Assembly: GCF_004209775.1 (NCBI RefSeq)
Contig: NZ_CP035914.1
Location: forward strand, 1,054,001-1,118,000
Length of the DNA stretch: 64,000 bases
Source of the DNA: Synechococcus sp. WH 8101
GTDB lineage: Bacteria; Cyanobacteriota; Cyanobacteriia; PCC-6307; Cyanobiaceae
Direction: 5' to 3'
Part shown: positions 18,796 through 28,441 of the stretch, piece after piece
Position numbering within the stretch: position 1 is the stretch's first letter
How the letters are laid out: each line of letters opens with the position of its first letter
The notes under the pieces: generated by a model
Databases searched by the model: none
What the model was told of the DNA's origin: nothing
Seen by the model: the letters and a program-made list of their open reading frames with translations, nothing else
Made by a program: the position numbers and the translations under genes

Positions 18796-19809
18796 GTGAA
18801 GATCCTGTTCTGGGGAACGCCGCGCTACGCCGTTCCCAGCCTCGAGGCCCTGCATGCAGCCGGGCACACGATCGTGGCGGTGGTGACCCAGCCCGACCGC
18901 CGTCGCGGTCGGGGCAAGGCGTTGCAGCCCTCTCCTGTCAAGGAGAGGGCATTGCAACTGGGTGTGCCGGTGTTCACGCCAGAGCGGATCCGTCGCGATC
19001 CGGAGATGCAGCAGCAACTCGAGGCCCTCGGCGCCGATCTCTCCGTGGTGGTGGCCTTCGGCCAGATCCTGCCGCCGGAGATTCTGCAGCAACCGCCGCT
19101 GGGCTGTTGGAACGGCCATGGCTCCCTCCTGCCCCGCTGGCGCGGCGCCGGTCCGATCCAGTGGTGCCTGCTCGAGGGCGACGCTGAAACCGGCGTCGGC
19201 ATCATGGCGATGGAGGAAGGCCTCGACACCGGTCCGGTGCTGTTGGAACGTCGCCTCGGCATTGGGTTGCTGGAGAACGCCGAGCAACTGGCCATGCGCC
19301 TGAGCGCGCTGACGGCGGAACTGATGGTGGAAGCGATGCCTCGCATTGAAGCGGCTGGCCCCGGTCCGGAGCCCGAGCGCTGGCAGCGGTTGGGGCTGCG
19401 CCCCCAGGCCGCCGACGGCATGACCTACGCGCGCATGCTCAGCAAACAGGATGCCCAGATCGATTGGAGCGCCTCGGCTCTGGCGATTCATCGCCAGGTG
19501 ATGGGGCTCTATCCCAACGCGGTGAGCCAGTGGCAGGGCAAGCGCCTGAAGATTCTCCAGACCGAGCCCCTGATCGAGCGTCTGTCAGCCCAGCTCTCCA
19601 GCGATGCCCGGGAGTGGCTGGGGCGCTGGCCCACCGGGGGGCACGCCCCGGGAACAGTGCTCGCCTGTCCACCCGGTCTTGGGGTGGTGGTCAGCAGCAG
19701 TGGCTGCCCGCTTTTGATCCGGGAAGCGCAGCTGGAGGGCAAGGGACGCTGTGGCGGTCAGGCCCTGGTGCAGCAACTTCAGGCTCGGCCCGGTGATCGC
19801 CTCGGCTGA
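18796..19809 (+). CDS. fmt: Methionyl-tRNA formyltransferase
   Basis: Formylates Met-tRNAi for initiation. The 337-residue protein starts [18 protein letters not shown] and has the folate-binding core [18 protein letters not shown] with the catalytic Asn-x-His, and the catalytic Asp in [10 protein letters not shown]. The C-terminal OB domain is present. HGSLLP replaces the commoner HASLLP. Its end overlaps the convergent DEAD-box helicase gene by 31 bases. Confidence 0.95.
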   Translation: MKILFWGTPRYAVPSLEALHAAGHTIVAVVTQPDRRRGRGKALQPSPVKERALQLGVPVFTPERIRRDPEMQQQLEALGADLSVVVAFGQILPPEILQQPPLGCWNGHGSLLPRWRGAGPIQWCLLEGDAETGVGIMAMEEGLDTGPVLLERRLGIGLLENAEQLAMRLSALTAELMVEAMPRIEAAGPGPEPERWQRLGLRPQAADGMTYARMLSKQDAQIDWSASALAIHRQVMGLYPNAVSQWQGKRLKILQTEPLIERLSAQLSSDAREWLGRWPTGGHAPGTVLACPPGLGVVVSSSGCPLLIREAQLEGKGRCGGQALVQQLQARPGDRLG

Positions 19810-21104
19810 TGTCTGTTGCGGCGCTGGGGGCTGCGGCGTCCCCGGCCACCACTGAGATCCAGCGGTGGGGCGCTGAGCACCGTCGGCTCGAAGCCCTGAA
19901 TCTCCACCCGGGGCAGGGCCTCACCGGTGAGCCGTTCAATCGCTTTCAGCAGCAGGGCTTCTTCGGCGGCCACCAGAGAGATGGCATGGCCGCTTTCGCC
20001 GGCGCGACCCGTGCGGCCGATCCGATGCACATAGTCTTCCGCCACATTGGGCAGATCCAGGTTCACCACATGGGGGAGCTGTTGGATGTCGATGCCCCGC
20101 GCCGCGATGTCGGTGGCGACGAGCACGCGCACGGACCCGTCCTTGAACCCTTGAAGGGCCCTGGTGCGGGCGCCCTGACTTTTGTTGCCATGGATCGCCG
20201 CTGCGACCAGGCCCTCCTGGTTGAGTCGGTCGGCCACCTTGTTGGCACCGTGTTTCGTGCGTGAGAACACCAGCACCTGCTGCCAGTCTTCCGATCGAAT
20301 CAGGTGCGTGAGCAGGGCGGCCTTGCGGCCCATGTCGCAGGGGTGCACCGTCTGTTCAACGGAGCGGGCGGTCTGGTTCGCCGGCGCCACCTGGATCTGG
20401 AGGGGGTGATGCAGCATCCCCTGCGCCAGTTTGCGAATCGGGGCACTGAAGGTGGCGGAAAACAGCAGGGTCTGACGCCGTTCGGGAAGGCGCGACAGCA
20501 GACGACGGATGTCGTGGATGAAGCCCATGTCGAGCATCCGGTCGGCCTCATCCAGCACCAGGCACTCCACCGCCTCAAACCGCACTGCCCCCTGCTGGTG
20601 CAGATCGAGCAGTCGACCGGGGGTGGCGACCAGCACATCCACTCCCTGGGCGAGCCGCTGGATCTGGGGATTGATCTTCACCCCACCGAACACCACCTCG
20701 CTGCGCAGGGGCAGATGGCAGCTGTATTGCCGCACGTTGTCGAGCACCTGAGCCGCCAGTTCCCGGGTTGGCGTGAGCACCAGGGCCCGGATCTGGCGTC
20801 GCCCGGCGCGAGCGCCATGGCAGAGCCTCTCGAGCATGGGCAGGGTGAACCCGGCCGTTTTGCCCGTGCCTGTCTGCGCTGCCGCCATCACATCCCGCCC
20901 GCTGATCACCGCCGGAATCGCCTGCGCCTGAATCGGAGACGGGGTGCTGTATCCCTTGTCTTTCAGGGCGCGGAGCAGCGGTTGGCTGAGCCCGAGGCTG
21001 TCAAAACCGCTGCTGGTGGCGGTGTCGGCCGCGCTCCTGTCGGCGGGCGTTGTGCGGGAGGCAGGGCTGGATGCAGTGATGATCGAAACGCGCTGGAGCT
21101 TCAG
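19779..21104 (-). CDS. DEAD-box ATP-dependent RNA helicase (start uncertain)
   Basis: Core helicase motifs are all present: Q motif ([12 protein letters not shown] ... TPSPIQ), motif [10 protein letters not shown], Ia PTRELAAQ, Ib [36 protein letters not shown] and [13 protein letters not shown] basic [16 protein letters not shown] tail may bind RNA. It belongs to the RhlE-like group, probably a cold or ribosome-assembly helicase. Between the end of the upstream gene (21119) and the Q motif there is no ATG, GTG or TTG in frame. The coordinate given uses a CTG at 21104; the nearest usual start is GTG 21215, which would overlap the upstream gene by 97 bases. Confidence 0.85.
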   Translation of the reverse strand: MKLQRVSIITASSPASRTTPADRSAADTATSSGFDSLGLSQPLLRALKDKGYSTPSPIQAQAIPAVISGRDVMAAAQTGTGKTAGFTLPMLERLCHGARAGRRQIRALVLTPTRELAAQVLDNVRQYSCHLPLRSEVVFGGVKINPQIQRLAQGVDVLVATPGRLLDLHQQGAVRFEAVECLVLDEADRMLDMGFIHDIRRLLSRLPERRQTLLFSATFSAPIRKLAQGMLHHPLQIQVAPANQTARSVEQTVHPCDMGRKAALLTHLIRSEDWQQVLVFSRTKHGANKVADRLNQEGLVAAAIHGNKSQGARTRALQGFKDGSVRVLVATDIAARGIDIQQLPHVVNLDLPNVAEDYVHRIGRTGRAGESGHAISLVAAEEALLLKAIERLTGEALPRVEIQGFEPTVLSAPPLDLSGGRGRRSPQRRNRHQPRRSPGRA

Positions 21105-21118
21105 CCTACGGGCGGGGC

Positions 21119-21787
21119 TCAGGGCTCTCCGTAGAGCTGCTTCGCCTGCTGCCAGACCCGCTCCAGATCGGCATCTGCCAGGGCCAGCGCTTCCGGATGC
21201 AGCGCCTGGAGCCACTGACGCCGCGCCGCGGGTGTGTCGTTGATGAAGAAGCTGGCCTCCGCCGCCAGCACCCGGAACTTGAGGAACTCCAGCAAGCGGG
21301 CCCGCAGCCGTACGCCATCGAGCAGGCGCAGGCGTGAGCGGGGATCCCGCAGCTCCAGCGCTGCCCCTGGCTTCAGGCCCGGAATCCAGGCGGTGAGCAG
21401 TTCCACCGTGGTGGCAGGTTGCCAGTGCCGTTGCTTGGTTTCCGGATGGGGGTAGTAGATCCAGCCCATCTGCACTCCGCCGGCGCTGCGCAGCTCCACC
21501 CGCCAGAAGGAGAAGGTCTCGGGAGGATGGCGATCGGTCCAGCTCACGGCCTTGAAGCAGTGATCCGGATCGCGCAGCTGCAATTCCAGGGGCGCGAAAC
21601 TGAGGTTGAGTGTGCCCGGCCAACAAGCACTGAGATCCAGGCCGAGGCGCTGAAAGATGGGCCGTTGCATCGCGATCGTTCCCGCCGGATAGGGAGACGC
21701 GTCGCTGCGGCCGGAGGCGACACCATGACCTGCGTTGATTCGCCCCTGCCACCAATCGGATGCCTTTTCGGCGCTGTCGTGGGGCAT
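21119..21787 (-). CDS. Unassigned protein resembling CTP-dependent riboflavin kinase (DUF120)
   Basis: 222 residues from ATG 21787. I do not recognise a bacterial family, but the N-terminal half reads [12 protein letters not shown] ... SPYPAGTI ... IFQRLGLDL ... WPGTLNLSF. That order matches the G-x-GxG ... LGF-x-P ... GTLNL pattern of archaeal CTP-dependent riboflavin kinases. A second conserved patch, [15 protein letters not shown], is followed by [15 protein letters not shown] and a charged C-terminal helical part with [13 protein letters not shown]. It starts 2 bases after the stop of the DUF6464 gene and ends 14 bases before the helicase's assumed start, so it sits within a minus-strand run. 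The functional suggestion is resemblance only. Confidence 0.5.
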   Translation of the reverse strand: MPHDSAEKASDWWQGRINAGHGVASGRSDASPYPAGTIAMQRPIFQRLGLDLSACWPGTLNLSFAPLELQLRDPDHCFKAVSWTDRHPPETFSFWRVELRSAGGVQMGWIYYPHPETKQRHWQPATTVELLTAWIPGLKPGAALELRDPRSRLRLLDGVRLRARLLEFLKFRVLAAEASFFINDTPAARRQWLQALHPEALALADADLERVWQQAKQLYGEP

Positions 21788-21791
21788 GGCC

Positions 21792-22130
21792 TCAGCGCTC
21801 CAGGCGGTGGACGCACCGCTCACAGGGGCCATCGGGCATCACCGCACAGCGCAGCAGAGGGCTGAGGGCATTCAGCTTGCAGGTCGGGTCTCCGATCACC
21901 CAGCCATGCCGCCAGCGGCGGGCATCGGCCGGCCGGCGCTCGGGTTTGACCAGCAGCACCAGGCTGCTCAGCTGATAGCGGCCAGAACGCAGGGTGTAGC
22001 GATGGCGGCGTTGCAACACCAGAAAGCTGCGCTCGCCATGCTCGAACCAGAGACCCGGGTGGGGAGGCTCCTCCAGCTCGAGCCGATCGATCAGTCGTTC
22101 CGAACCCGCCTGTTTCAGTTCCACCAGCAT
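21792..22130 (-). CDS. DUF6464 family protein
   Basis: A 112-residue protein with PHPGLWFEHGERSFLVLQRR, then HRYTLRSGRYQLSSLVL and a cysteine-containing C-terminal part WVIGDPTCKLNALSPLLRCA ... GPCERC. The three C-terminal cysteine positions and the overall pattern match a cyanobacterial DUF6464 family. No biochemical role is known. It follows terC by 4 bases on the minus strand and is probably co-transcribed. Confidence 0.65.
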   Translation of the reverse strand: MLVELKQAGSERLIDRLELEEPPHPGLWFEHGERSFLVLQRRHRYTLRSGRYQLSSLVLLVKPERRPADARRWRHGWVIGDPTCKLNALSPLLRCAVMPDGPCERCVHRLER

Positions 22131-22134
22131 CGGT

Positions 22135-22890
22135 TCAGGGTTCCTCCACCAGGGCCATGGCGCGACGTGAGAACCCCCAGAGCACCAGGCTCGCCACCAC
22201 CACCAGCGTGAACCACTCGGGCAGGGGCCAGCCAGGCAGAAGCAGGGCCAGGATCAGTTTCAGCCCCACGAATCCCACGGCGGTGTAGCCAGCCGTTTCC
22301 AGGCGCGGGTAGAGCTCGAGCCAGCGCACGAACAACCCGGCGGTGAAGCGCAGGGCGATCACACCGATCAGGGCACCACTGATCACCAGTAGCAGCTGGT
22401 CGCTGATCGCCACGGCGGCCGCAACGCTGTCGATCGAGAAGGCCAGGTCGGTGAGGGCCAGGGCCAGCACGGTGCGAGCCATGCTCGGTGCCACCAGCGC
22501 GGCAACATGACCGCTGCCAACTTCAGGGCTTGCACTGGCCTGGTTGGTGATGAGCGGATCGCCTGAGCTGGTCTGGCGCCAGTGGCTGAAGAACAGCCAG
22601 AGCAGGTAGGACCCGGCCAGCCATTGCAGGGGCTGGAAGGCGAGCACCCATTGGGCCATCAGGATCAGACCGATGCGCAGCACAAAGGCGAGCGCGATGC
22701 CGACGTTCAAGGCCCGTTGTTCCCGTTGCTGATCGTTCTGTTGCCTGGCGATCGCCGCCAGGGCAATGGCGTTGTCGGCCGAGAGAATCAACTCCAGTGC
22801 CACGAGCACCGGGAGCAGGGGAAGCAGCTCTCCCCAGCGATCGACGCCATCGAGCAGGGGCGTGAGCGAGGGAAGGGCGGCGGAATCCAT
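22135..22890 (-). CDS. TerC-family integral membrane protein
   Basis: 251 residues with seven or so hydrophobic helices. The conserved acidic membrane motifs are LILSADNAIALAAIAR near residue 40 and ALTDLAFSIDSVAAAVAI in the second half. TerC-family proteins are linked to tellurite resistance, manganese efflux (Alx/MntP-like) and, in chloroplasts, thylakoid biogenesis. ATG 22890 is preferred, since the frame upstream would run over the divergent gene at 22929. Substrate cannot be decided here. Confidence 0.85.
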   Translation of the reverse strand: MDSAALPSLTPLLDGVDRWGELLPLLPVLVALELILSADNAIALAAIARQQNDQQREQRALNVGIALAFVLRIGLILMAQWVLAFQPLQWLAGSYLLWLFFSHWRQTSSGDPLITNQASASPEVGSGHVAALVAPSMARTVLALALTDLAFSIDSVAAAVAISDQLLLVISGALIGVIALRFTAGLFVRWLELYPRLETAGYTAVGFVGLKLILALLLPGWPLPEWFTLVVVASLVLWGFSRRAMALVEEP

Positions 22891-22928
22891 AAAGCCCAGC
22901 CTAGAAATGGGCAACTCCCAGCAGTGAG

Positions 22929-23693
22929 ATGCGCACCCAGGCCCGCCTCTGCCACATCGATGAGCGGCGCTGCGTCGTGGAGGTGATGGTGATCGGGGCG
23001 GAGGGGGTGATCGCCAGTGCCCTGGGTCAGGGGGCTGATGCGGAAAGCGCCGAGGACCGTGCCCTGAGCCGTCTGCAGCAGCGTCTGGATGCAATTCCAG
23101 CCCCTCCTGCGGCAACACCGCCAGCCGCAACAGCGTCAACACCAGTGCCCCCACCAGCTCCCGCACCCACCGCGGCGCCTGTACCTGTCCCTGCGCCGGT
23201 GCCCGCTGCACCTGAGCCGGAACCGCCCAGTGAGGCCCCGACCGATCCGGAGGATTGGAGCGATGAACTGGCGGCGATCGATCTGGAGTTGCAGCGCCTC
23301 GGCTGGGATCGGCAACAGGAGCGTCTCTACCTCGAGCGGGCCTTCGGTCATGGCAGTCGCCATCGACTCACGCGCTATAGCGACCTGGTGGCCTTTCTCA
23401 AACGCCTGCGCAGCCTCGAGCCGGGCATCAGCGCCGACAGTGCTCCCGTGCCGTTGCGCCGCAGTGACCTGATCAGCCAGGGCGATCAGATGCTGCAGAC
23501 CCTGCGCTGGAGCTCAGGCCAGGCCAGGGACTTCCTCCAACAGCACCTTCAGGCCTCCTCCCGTCAACAGCTGAGTGATGAACAGCTGCTGCAGTTCAAC
23601 ATGCTCCTCGAGGAGCAGTTGCTGGCGCTCACGCCGTCGCCTGGCTCCCCCTCTCCCCAGGCTGCAGCGGACCGGGCGGCGGCGGCGGGCTGA
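22929..23693 (+). CDS. Conserved cyanobacterial protein with Pro/Ala-rich linker, function unknown
   Basis: 254 residues in three parts: an N-terminal domain of about 55 residues (ARLCHIDERRCVVEVMV), a linker of about 65 residues almost entirely Pro, Ala, Val and Thr, and a helical C-terminal domain with IDLELQRLGWDRQQERLYLE, then HRLTRYSDLVAFLKRLR. The C-terminal domain looks like a DNA/protein-binding helical bundle. I do not recognise a named family. The last 65 bases overlap a convergent small gene on the minus strand. Confidence 0.65.
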   Translation: MRTQARLCHIDERRCVVEVMVIGAEGVIASALGQGADAESAEDRALSRLQQRLDAIPAPPAATPPAATASTPVPPPAPAPTAAPVPVPAPVPAAPEPEPPSEAPTDPEDWSDELAAIDLELQRLGWDRQQERLYLERAFGHGSRHRLTRYSDLVAFLKRLRSLEPGISADSAPVPLRRSDLISQGDQMLQTLRWSSGQARDFLQQHLQASSRQQLSDEQLLQFNMLLEEQLLALTPSPGSPSPQAAADRAAAAG

Positions 23694-23883
23694 ACAGGGC
23701 CGGCACCGATAACGCCACGAGGGCCGATCCCACTGCCACGAGCACCAGCAAGGGAATCGGCCGCACCAATGGCTGCTTCTCGAGCACCGTGCCGCAGCGG
23801 GAGCAGATCGGCGTGGCACCACGGGGAGGGCGGAGCACGATGGCGGGCCCGCAACAGCATTCCGGACAGCGAAAACGCGGCAT
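23629..23883 (-). CDS. Small zinc-ribbon membrane protein
   Basis: 84 residues starting MPRFRCPECC and with a second CxxC in ICSRCGTVLE, a zinc-ribbon. One hydrophobic helix follows (PIPLLVLVAVGSALVALSVP), then a proline-rich tail. Longer starts exist but begin before the conserved zinc ribbon. The 3' end is opposite the end of the preceding plus-strand gene. The role is unknown; such proteins are common beside mfd in picocyanobacteria as far as I recall, which should be verified. Confidence 0.6.
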   Translation of the reverse strand: MPRFRCPECCCGPAIVLRPPRGATPICSRCGTVLEKQPLVRPIPLLVLVAVGSALVALSVPALFSPPPPPGPLQPGERGSQATA

Positions 23884-23959
23884 GGGCCCATCGACTGGAT
23901 GACCCGCAGCGTCAGGCCATCGATTGCGACAATCATGCGTTGCCATCTGCCGCATCGCC

Positions 23960-26900
23960 ATGCCCCTCAGCTCCCTGGTGCGTCTGCTGCAGAGTTCGGC
24001 GCTCACCGGAGAGTTGCTGGAACGGCGCTCACGTGATCAGCGTCTGTTGCTCCGGGGTGGCCACAGGGCGGCGCGGGCCCTGGTGGCTACGGCGCTCGCC
24101 CGTCGCGCCGACCAGCCGCTGCTTGTGGTGGTGCCGACCCTGGAGGAGGCCGGTCGCTGGACGGCGTTGCTGGAGTTGATGGGGTGGAGCAGCACCCAGC
24201 TCTATCCCACCAGCGAGGGATCCCCCTACGAACCGTTTGACCCCACCACGGAGATCACCTGGGGCCAGCTGCAGGTGCTCAGCGAACTGCAGAGCGGCAG
24301 CGCCCGGCCGGATCTGGCGATCGTCGCCACCGAACGCTGCCTCCAGCCCCACCTGCCGCCGCCGCAGGCGTTGGCCGAGCGCTGCCGCAGCCTGCGCAAG
24401 GGCGACACGGTCGACCTGGAAGAGCTGGCCACCTGTCTGTCCCAACTGGGCTACGAGCGGGTGTCGAGCATCGACCAGGAGGGCACCTGGAGCCGTCGCG
24501 GCGACATCGTCGACATCTTTCCGGTGAGCAGTGAGCTGCCGGTGCGGCTGGAGTTCTTCGGAGATGATCTCGACAAGCTGAGGGAATTCGACCCCGCCAG
24601 CCAGCGCTCTCTCGATGCGATCGAGAGCCTCCGCCTCACCCCCACCGGCTTCAGCCCCCTGATTGCCGAGCAGTTGCGGGAGCGGATGCCCGATGGCCTG
24701 GAGGCCCTGCTCAGCGAGCAGGCCTTGCAGGAGTTGCTTGAGGGGGGCACCCCTGAGGGGATGCGCCGCCTGATGGGACTCGCCTGGGATGCCCCAGCCT
24801 CCCTGCTCGACTACCTGCCCGCCCATTGCTGCGTGGCGATCGATGAACGGCGCCACGGTCGCGCCCATGGCCAGCAATGGCTCGATTACGCCGAAGAGCA
24901 GCACGGGGAACTGACCGCTGAGCTGAGCCAGCCCCTGCCGCTCCTGCACCGTCCGATCGAGGCGGCCATGGCCTTGGCGGAAGCCTTTGATGGGTTTGAC
25001 CTGGCGGAGCTGCAGGAGAACGACAGCCACGCCAATGCCTTTGATCTCACCAGTCGACCGGTGCCGGCTTACCCCAACCAGTTCGGGAAGCTCGGGGAGC
25101 TGGTGAAGGGCTATCAGGCCGAGAAACAGTCGGTGTGGTTGCTCTCCGCCCAGCCCAGTCGCGCGGTCGCCCTGCTGGAGGAGCACGACTGCATCAGTCG
25201 GTTTGTGCCCAATGCCGCCGATGCACCGGCGATTGAACGGCTGGTGGAGCAGGGCACCCCCGTGGCGCTGAAAACGAAGGGAACGGCGGAATTAGAGGGA
25301 CTGCAGCTCCCCGCCTGGCGGGTGGTGTTGATCACCGATCGGGAATTCTTCGGGCAACACAACCTCGGCAGCAGCGGTTACGTGCGTCGACGGCGCAAGG
25401 CGGCCAGCCGCACGGTCGACCCCAACAAGATGCGCCCCGGTGACTACGTGGTGCATCGCAACCACGGCATCGGCCGTTTCCAGAAGCTGGAGAAACTGGC
25501 GATCAGCGGTGAGGTGCGCGACTACCTCGTCGTGCAGTACGCCGATGGCATCCTTCGGGTCGCCGCCGACCAGCTGGGCAGCCTCGGCCGCTACCGCGCC
25601 AACAGCGACACCCCACCCCAGCTCAGCAAGATGGGCGGCTCGGCCTGGGTGAAGGCGAAGGAGCGCGCCAGCAAGGCGGTGCGCAAGGTGGCGCTCGATC
25701 TGGTGAAGCTTTACGCCGAACGGCATCAGGCCCCGGGCTTCGCCTTCCCCGCCGATGGCCCCTGGCAGGAGGAACTCGAAGACTCCTTCCCCTACGAGCC
25801 CACGCCGGATCAGCTCAAGGCCACGGCGGAAGTGAAGCGCGACATGGAACAACCCCAGCCGATGGACCGGTTGGTGTGCGGCGATGTGGGCTTCGGCAAG
25901 ACGGAGGTGGCGATCCGGGCCATCTTCAAGGCGATCACCGCCGGCAAACAGGTGGCGATGCTCGCTCCCACCACCGTGCTCGCCCAGCAGCACTGGCGCA
26001 CGTTGTCGGAACGCTTTGCCCCCTATCCGATCAAGGTGGCGCTGCTCAACCGTTTCCGCACCGCCAGCGAGCGCAAAGCCATCCTGGAGGGTCTCAAACA
26101 GGGCACGATCGATGCGGTGGTCGGGACCCACCAGTTGCTGAGCAAGAGCACGAGCTTCGACAAGCTCGGCCTGCTGGTGGTGGATGAAGAACAGCGGTTC
26201 GGGGTGAATCAGAAGGAGAAGATCAAGGCCCTGCGCAAGGACGTCGACGTGCTCACCCTGTCGGCGACACCGATCCCCCGCACGCTCTACATGAGCCTTT
26301 CCGGGGTGCGGGAAATGAGTCTGATCACCACGCCGCCGCCGCTGCGTCGTCCGATCAAGACTCACCTGGCGGCCCTCGATGAGGAGGCGGTGCGCAGTGC
26401 GATCCGCCAGGAATTGGATCGCGGCGGCCAGGTGTTTTATGTGGTGCCCAGGGTGGAGGGCATTGAGGAGGTGGCGGCTCAGCTGCGCCAGATGTTGCCC
26501 GGTCTGAAGCTGCTCGTGGCCCATGGCCAGATGGCCGAGGGAGAGCTGGAGAGTGCCATGGTGGCGTTCAACGGCGGTGAGGCGGATGTGATGCTCTGCA
26601 CCACGATCGTGGAGAGCGGCCTCGATATCCCCAGGGTGAACACGATCCTGATCGAGGACGCCCATCGCTTCGGCCTGGCCCAGCTCTATCAGCTGCGCGG
26701 ACGGGTAGGACGCAGCGGCATCCAGGCCCATGCCTGGCTGTTCTATCCCGGCGATGCCTCTCTCAGCGATGCCGCCCGCCAGCGCCTGCGGGCGATCCAA
26801 GAATTCGCCCAGCTCGGCAGTGGCTATCAGCTCGCCATGCGCGACATGGAGATCCGCGGCGTCGGCAATCTGCTTGGTGTGGAGCAGAGCGGCCAGATGG

Positions 26901-27514
26901 AGGCGATCGGCTTCGACCTCTACATGGAGATGCTGCAGGAATCGCTGGCGGAGATCCAGGGTCAGGACATTCCGGCGGTGGACGACACCCAGGTGGACCT
27001 GCAGGTGACCGCCTTCATCCCAGCCGACTGGATCACCGACTCCGACGAGAAGATGGGGGCCTATCGCGCTGCGGCCGAGTGCACCAGCGCCGAAGCGCTG
27101 GTGGACCTGGCGGCCACCTGGGCGGACCGCTATGGCGCCCTGCCTGGTCCGGTGCAGTCACTGCTGCAGCTCATGGACCTCAAGCTGCTCGCCAAGCGCT
27201 GTGGTTTTTCCCGGATTCGCCCCGAGAAACCAAACATCGCCTTGGAGACCCCGATGGAGGAGCCGGCTTTCCGTTTGTTGCGCCAGGGGCTGCCCCAGCA
27301 CCTGCATGGCCGACTGGTGTATCAGGCCGGCACGGGCACCAGCGCCAAGGTGCTCGCCCGCGGTCTTGGTGTGTTGCCGATGGAGAAACAGCTGGAGGAG
27401 CTCAAAGGCTGGCTGGAGCAGATGGCAGCCCAGATTCCCGATGCTGATGGGTTCACCGCCGAGCAGCGACAGGAGCAGGACAAGGCCCGCAACGAGGCGG
27501 TGCTGTCGGTGTGA
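23960..27514 (+). CDS. mfd: Transcription-repair coupling factor Mfd
   Basis: 1184 residues. Mfd removes RNA polymerase stalled at DNA lesions and recruits UvrA. Order: UvrB-like N-terminal module (YPTSEGSPYEPFDPTTEI, then TWSRRGDIVDIFPV), the CarD-like RNAP-interaction domain (GDYVVHRNHGIGRFQKLE), SF2 helicase with Walker A CGDVGFGKTEVA, DEEQRFG, SATPIPRTLYM, and a C-terminal TRCF domain. ATG 23960 (MPLSSLVRLLQSS) is preferred to an ATG 36 bases upstream. Confidence 0.96.
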   Translation: MPLSSLVRLLQSSALTGELLERRSRDQRLLLRGGHRAARALVATALARRADQPLLVVVPTLEEAGRWTALLELMGWSSTQLYPTSEGSPYEPFDPTTEITWGQLQVLSELQSGSARPDLAIVATERCLQPHLPPPQALAERCRSLRKGDTVDLEELATCLSQLGYERVSSIDQEGTWSRRGDIVDIFPVSSELPVRLEFFGDDLDKLREFDPASQRSLDAIESLRLTPTGFSPLIAEQLRERMPDGLEALLSEQALQELLEGGTPEGMRRLMGLAWDAPASLLDYLPAHCCVAIDERRHGRAHGQQWLDYAEEQHGELTAELSQPLPLLHRPIEAAMALAEAFDGFDLAELQENDSHANAFDLTSRPVPAYPNQFGKLGELVKGYQAEKQSVWLLSAQPSRAVALLEEHDCISRFVPNAADAPAIERLVEQGTPVALKTKGTAELEGLQLPAWRVVLITDREFFGQHNLGSSGYVRRRRKAASRTVDPNKMRPGDYVVHRNHGIGRFQKLEKLAISGEVRDYLVVQYADGILRVAADQLGSLGRYRANSDTPPQLSKMGGSAWVKAKERASKAVRKVALDLVKLYAERHQAPGFAFPADGPWQEELEDSFPYEPTPDQLKATAEVKRDMEQPQPMDRLVCGDVGFGKTEVAIRAIFKAITAGKQVAMLAPTTVLAQQHWRTLSERFAPYPIKVALLNRFRTASERKAILEGLKQGTIDAVVGTHQLLSKSTSFDKLGLLVVDEEQRFGVNQKEKIKALRKDVDVLTLSATPIPRTLYMSLSGVREMSLITTPPPLRRPIKTHLAALDEEAVRSAIRQELDRGGQVFYVVPRVEGIEEVAAQLRQMLPGLKLLVAHGQMAEGELESAMVAFNGGEADVMLCTTIVESGLDIPRVNTILIEDAHRFGLAQLYQLRGRVGRSGIQAHAWLFYPGDASLSDAARQRLRAIQEFAQLGSGYQLAMRDMEIRGVGNLLGVEQSGQMEAIGFDLYMEMLQESLAEIQGQDIPAVDDTQVDLQVTAFIPADWITDSDEKMGAYRAAAECTSAEALVDLAATWADRYGALPGPVQSLLQLMDLKLLAKRCGFSRIRPEKPNIALETPMEEPAFRLLRQGLPQHLHGRLVYQAGTGTSAKVLARGLGVLPMEKQLEELKGWLEQMAAQIPDADGFTAEQRQEQDKARNEAVLSV

Positions 27515-27627
27515 CGCGCCTGGAGAGGCCGGCCCTGGGGATGGCGAGGTCGTGACCCGCAAAAATGAGAAGCGGCCGACACATTGCGCAATTCTTCGTT
27601 ACAGTTTCTGGAGTACGCGGAGTCGTC

Positions 27628-27792
27628 GTGGGTGAGTTCATCGATCCGATCAGCAGCGCTGGATCCATGGGCCTCTTCGGCAGCCTGATCGGCGCTGCCG
27701 CCCTCGGCGTGTATGCCCTCTGGCAGAACGACACCCAGAATGATGATGACGATTCCAATCCCGGTGGTGGCTTGATGCAACCGGTGGCCTGA
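27628..27792 (+). CDS. Small single-helix protein of unknown function
   Basis: 54 codons from GTG 27628: a short amphipathic start GEFIDPISSAGSMG, one hydrophobic helix (LFGSLIGAAALGVYALW), then an acidic DDDDS patch and a Gly-rich end. The pattern resembles small thylakoid or cytoplasmic-membrane proteins. An upstream ATG at 27565 would give a longer version without improving the fold. No family recognised. Confidence 0.5.
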   Translation: MGEFIDPISSAGSMGLFGSLIGAAALGVYALWQNDTQNDDDDSNPGGGLMQPVA

Positions 27793-27883
27793 CCCTTCAC
27801 ATCTGGTCATCCCTCTCCCCCGTTTGGGTGATTCTTTTTGAGCGGCAGTGGTCGACGGTGGAGATGTCCTCCGTCAGCACTGG

Positions 27884-28375
27884 ATGACTCCCCGCCTGTT
27901 GCGCTGTTTTGTCACTGCCTCTCTTGGCGTTGTGGCCCTGGCAGCAATTTCCCCTGTGGAGGCCAGATCCTGGTCGGCCATTGATGCGCTGCGCACCCGT
28001 CTGAGCCGCGAAGGGGTGCGCGTCGTTCAACGCGATTGTCCGCAGCGTGGTCTGCAAGGTCTGTATCACCCCCGGAGCGACACGCTTGTGGTCTGTCGCT
28101 CCCACCGCAGCGCCGCTCAGGTCTGGGACACCCTTGCCCATGAAGCGACGCACCGCATGCAGCAGTGCGCCGGTGGCGCGATCACCAAGCGTGATCAGCA
28201 CCAGGCGATGGTTGTTGCTCTCAACCGCAGCCATCCCGCTGAGATCGCTTCGCTGCGGGCCTATCCACGCGTTGAGCAGCTGGCTGAGCTGGAAGCCCGT
28301 TACACCGCAAAGCTTCCGCCTGATCAGGTGCTGCATCTGTTCGATCGCTACTGCGGTGGCCAGACACGCCTCTGA
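27884..28375 (+). CDS. Secreted protein with an HExxH-type motif
   Basis: 163 residues. MTPRLLRCFVTASLGVVALA with cleavage near SPVEARS is a likely Sec signal peptide. The mature part contains HEATHRMQQC in WDTLAHEATHRMQQ, the zincin-type HExxH, preceded by a pair of cysteines (DCPQRG, VVCRSH). Total length is short for a peptidase, and no third zinc ligand is obvious; I would call it a putative metallopeptidase-like protein only. A GTG-type upstream start (27848) would place 12 residues before the signal and is not favoured. Confidence 0.6.
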   Translation: MTPRLLRCFVTASLGVVALAAISPVEARSWSAIDALRTRLSREGVRVVQRDCPQRGLQGLYHPRSDTLVVCRSHRSAAQVWDTLAHEATHRMQQCAGGAITKRDQHQAMVVALNRSHPAEIASLRAYPRVEQLAELEARYTAKLPPDQVLHLFDRYCGGQTRL

Positions 28376-28441
28376 GGGCGCCATCGCTGCTGACGTTGTC
28401 ACCTCTCCGTTCGTCCTTTATCCGTTCTTCCTTCCATCCTC

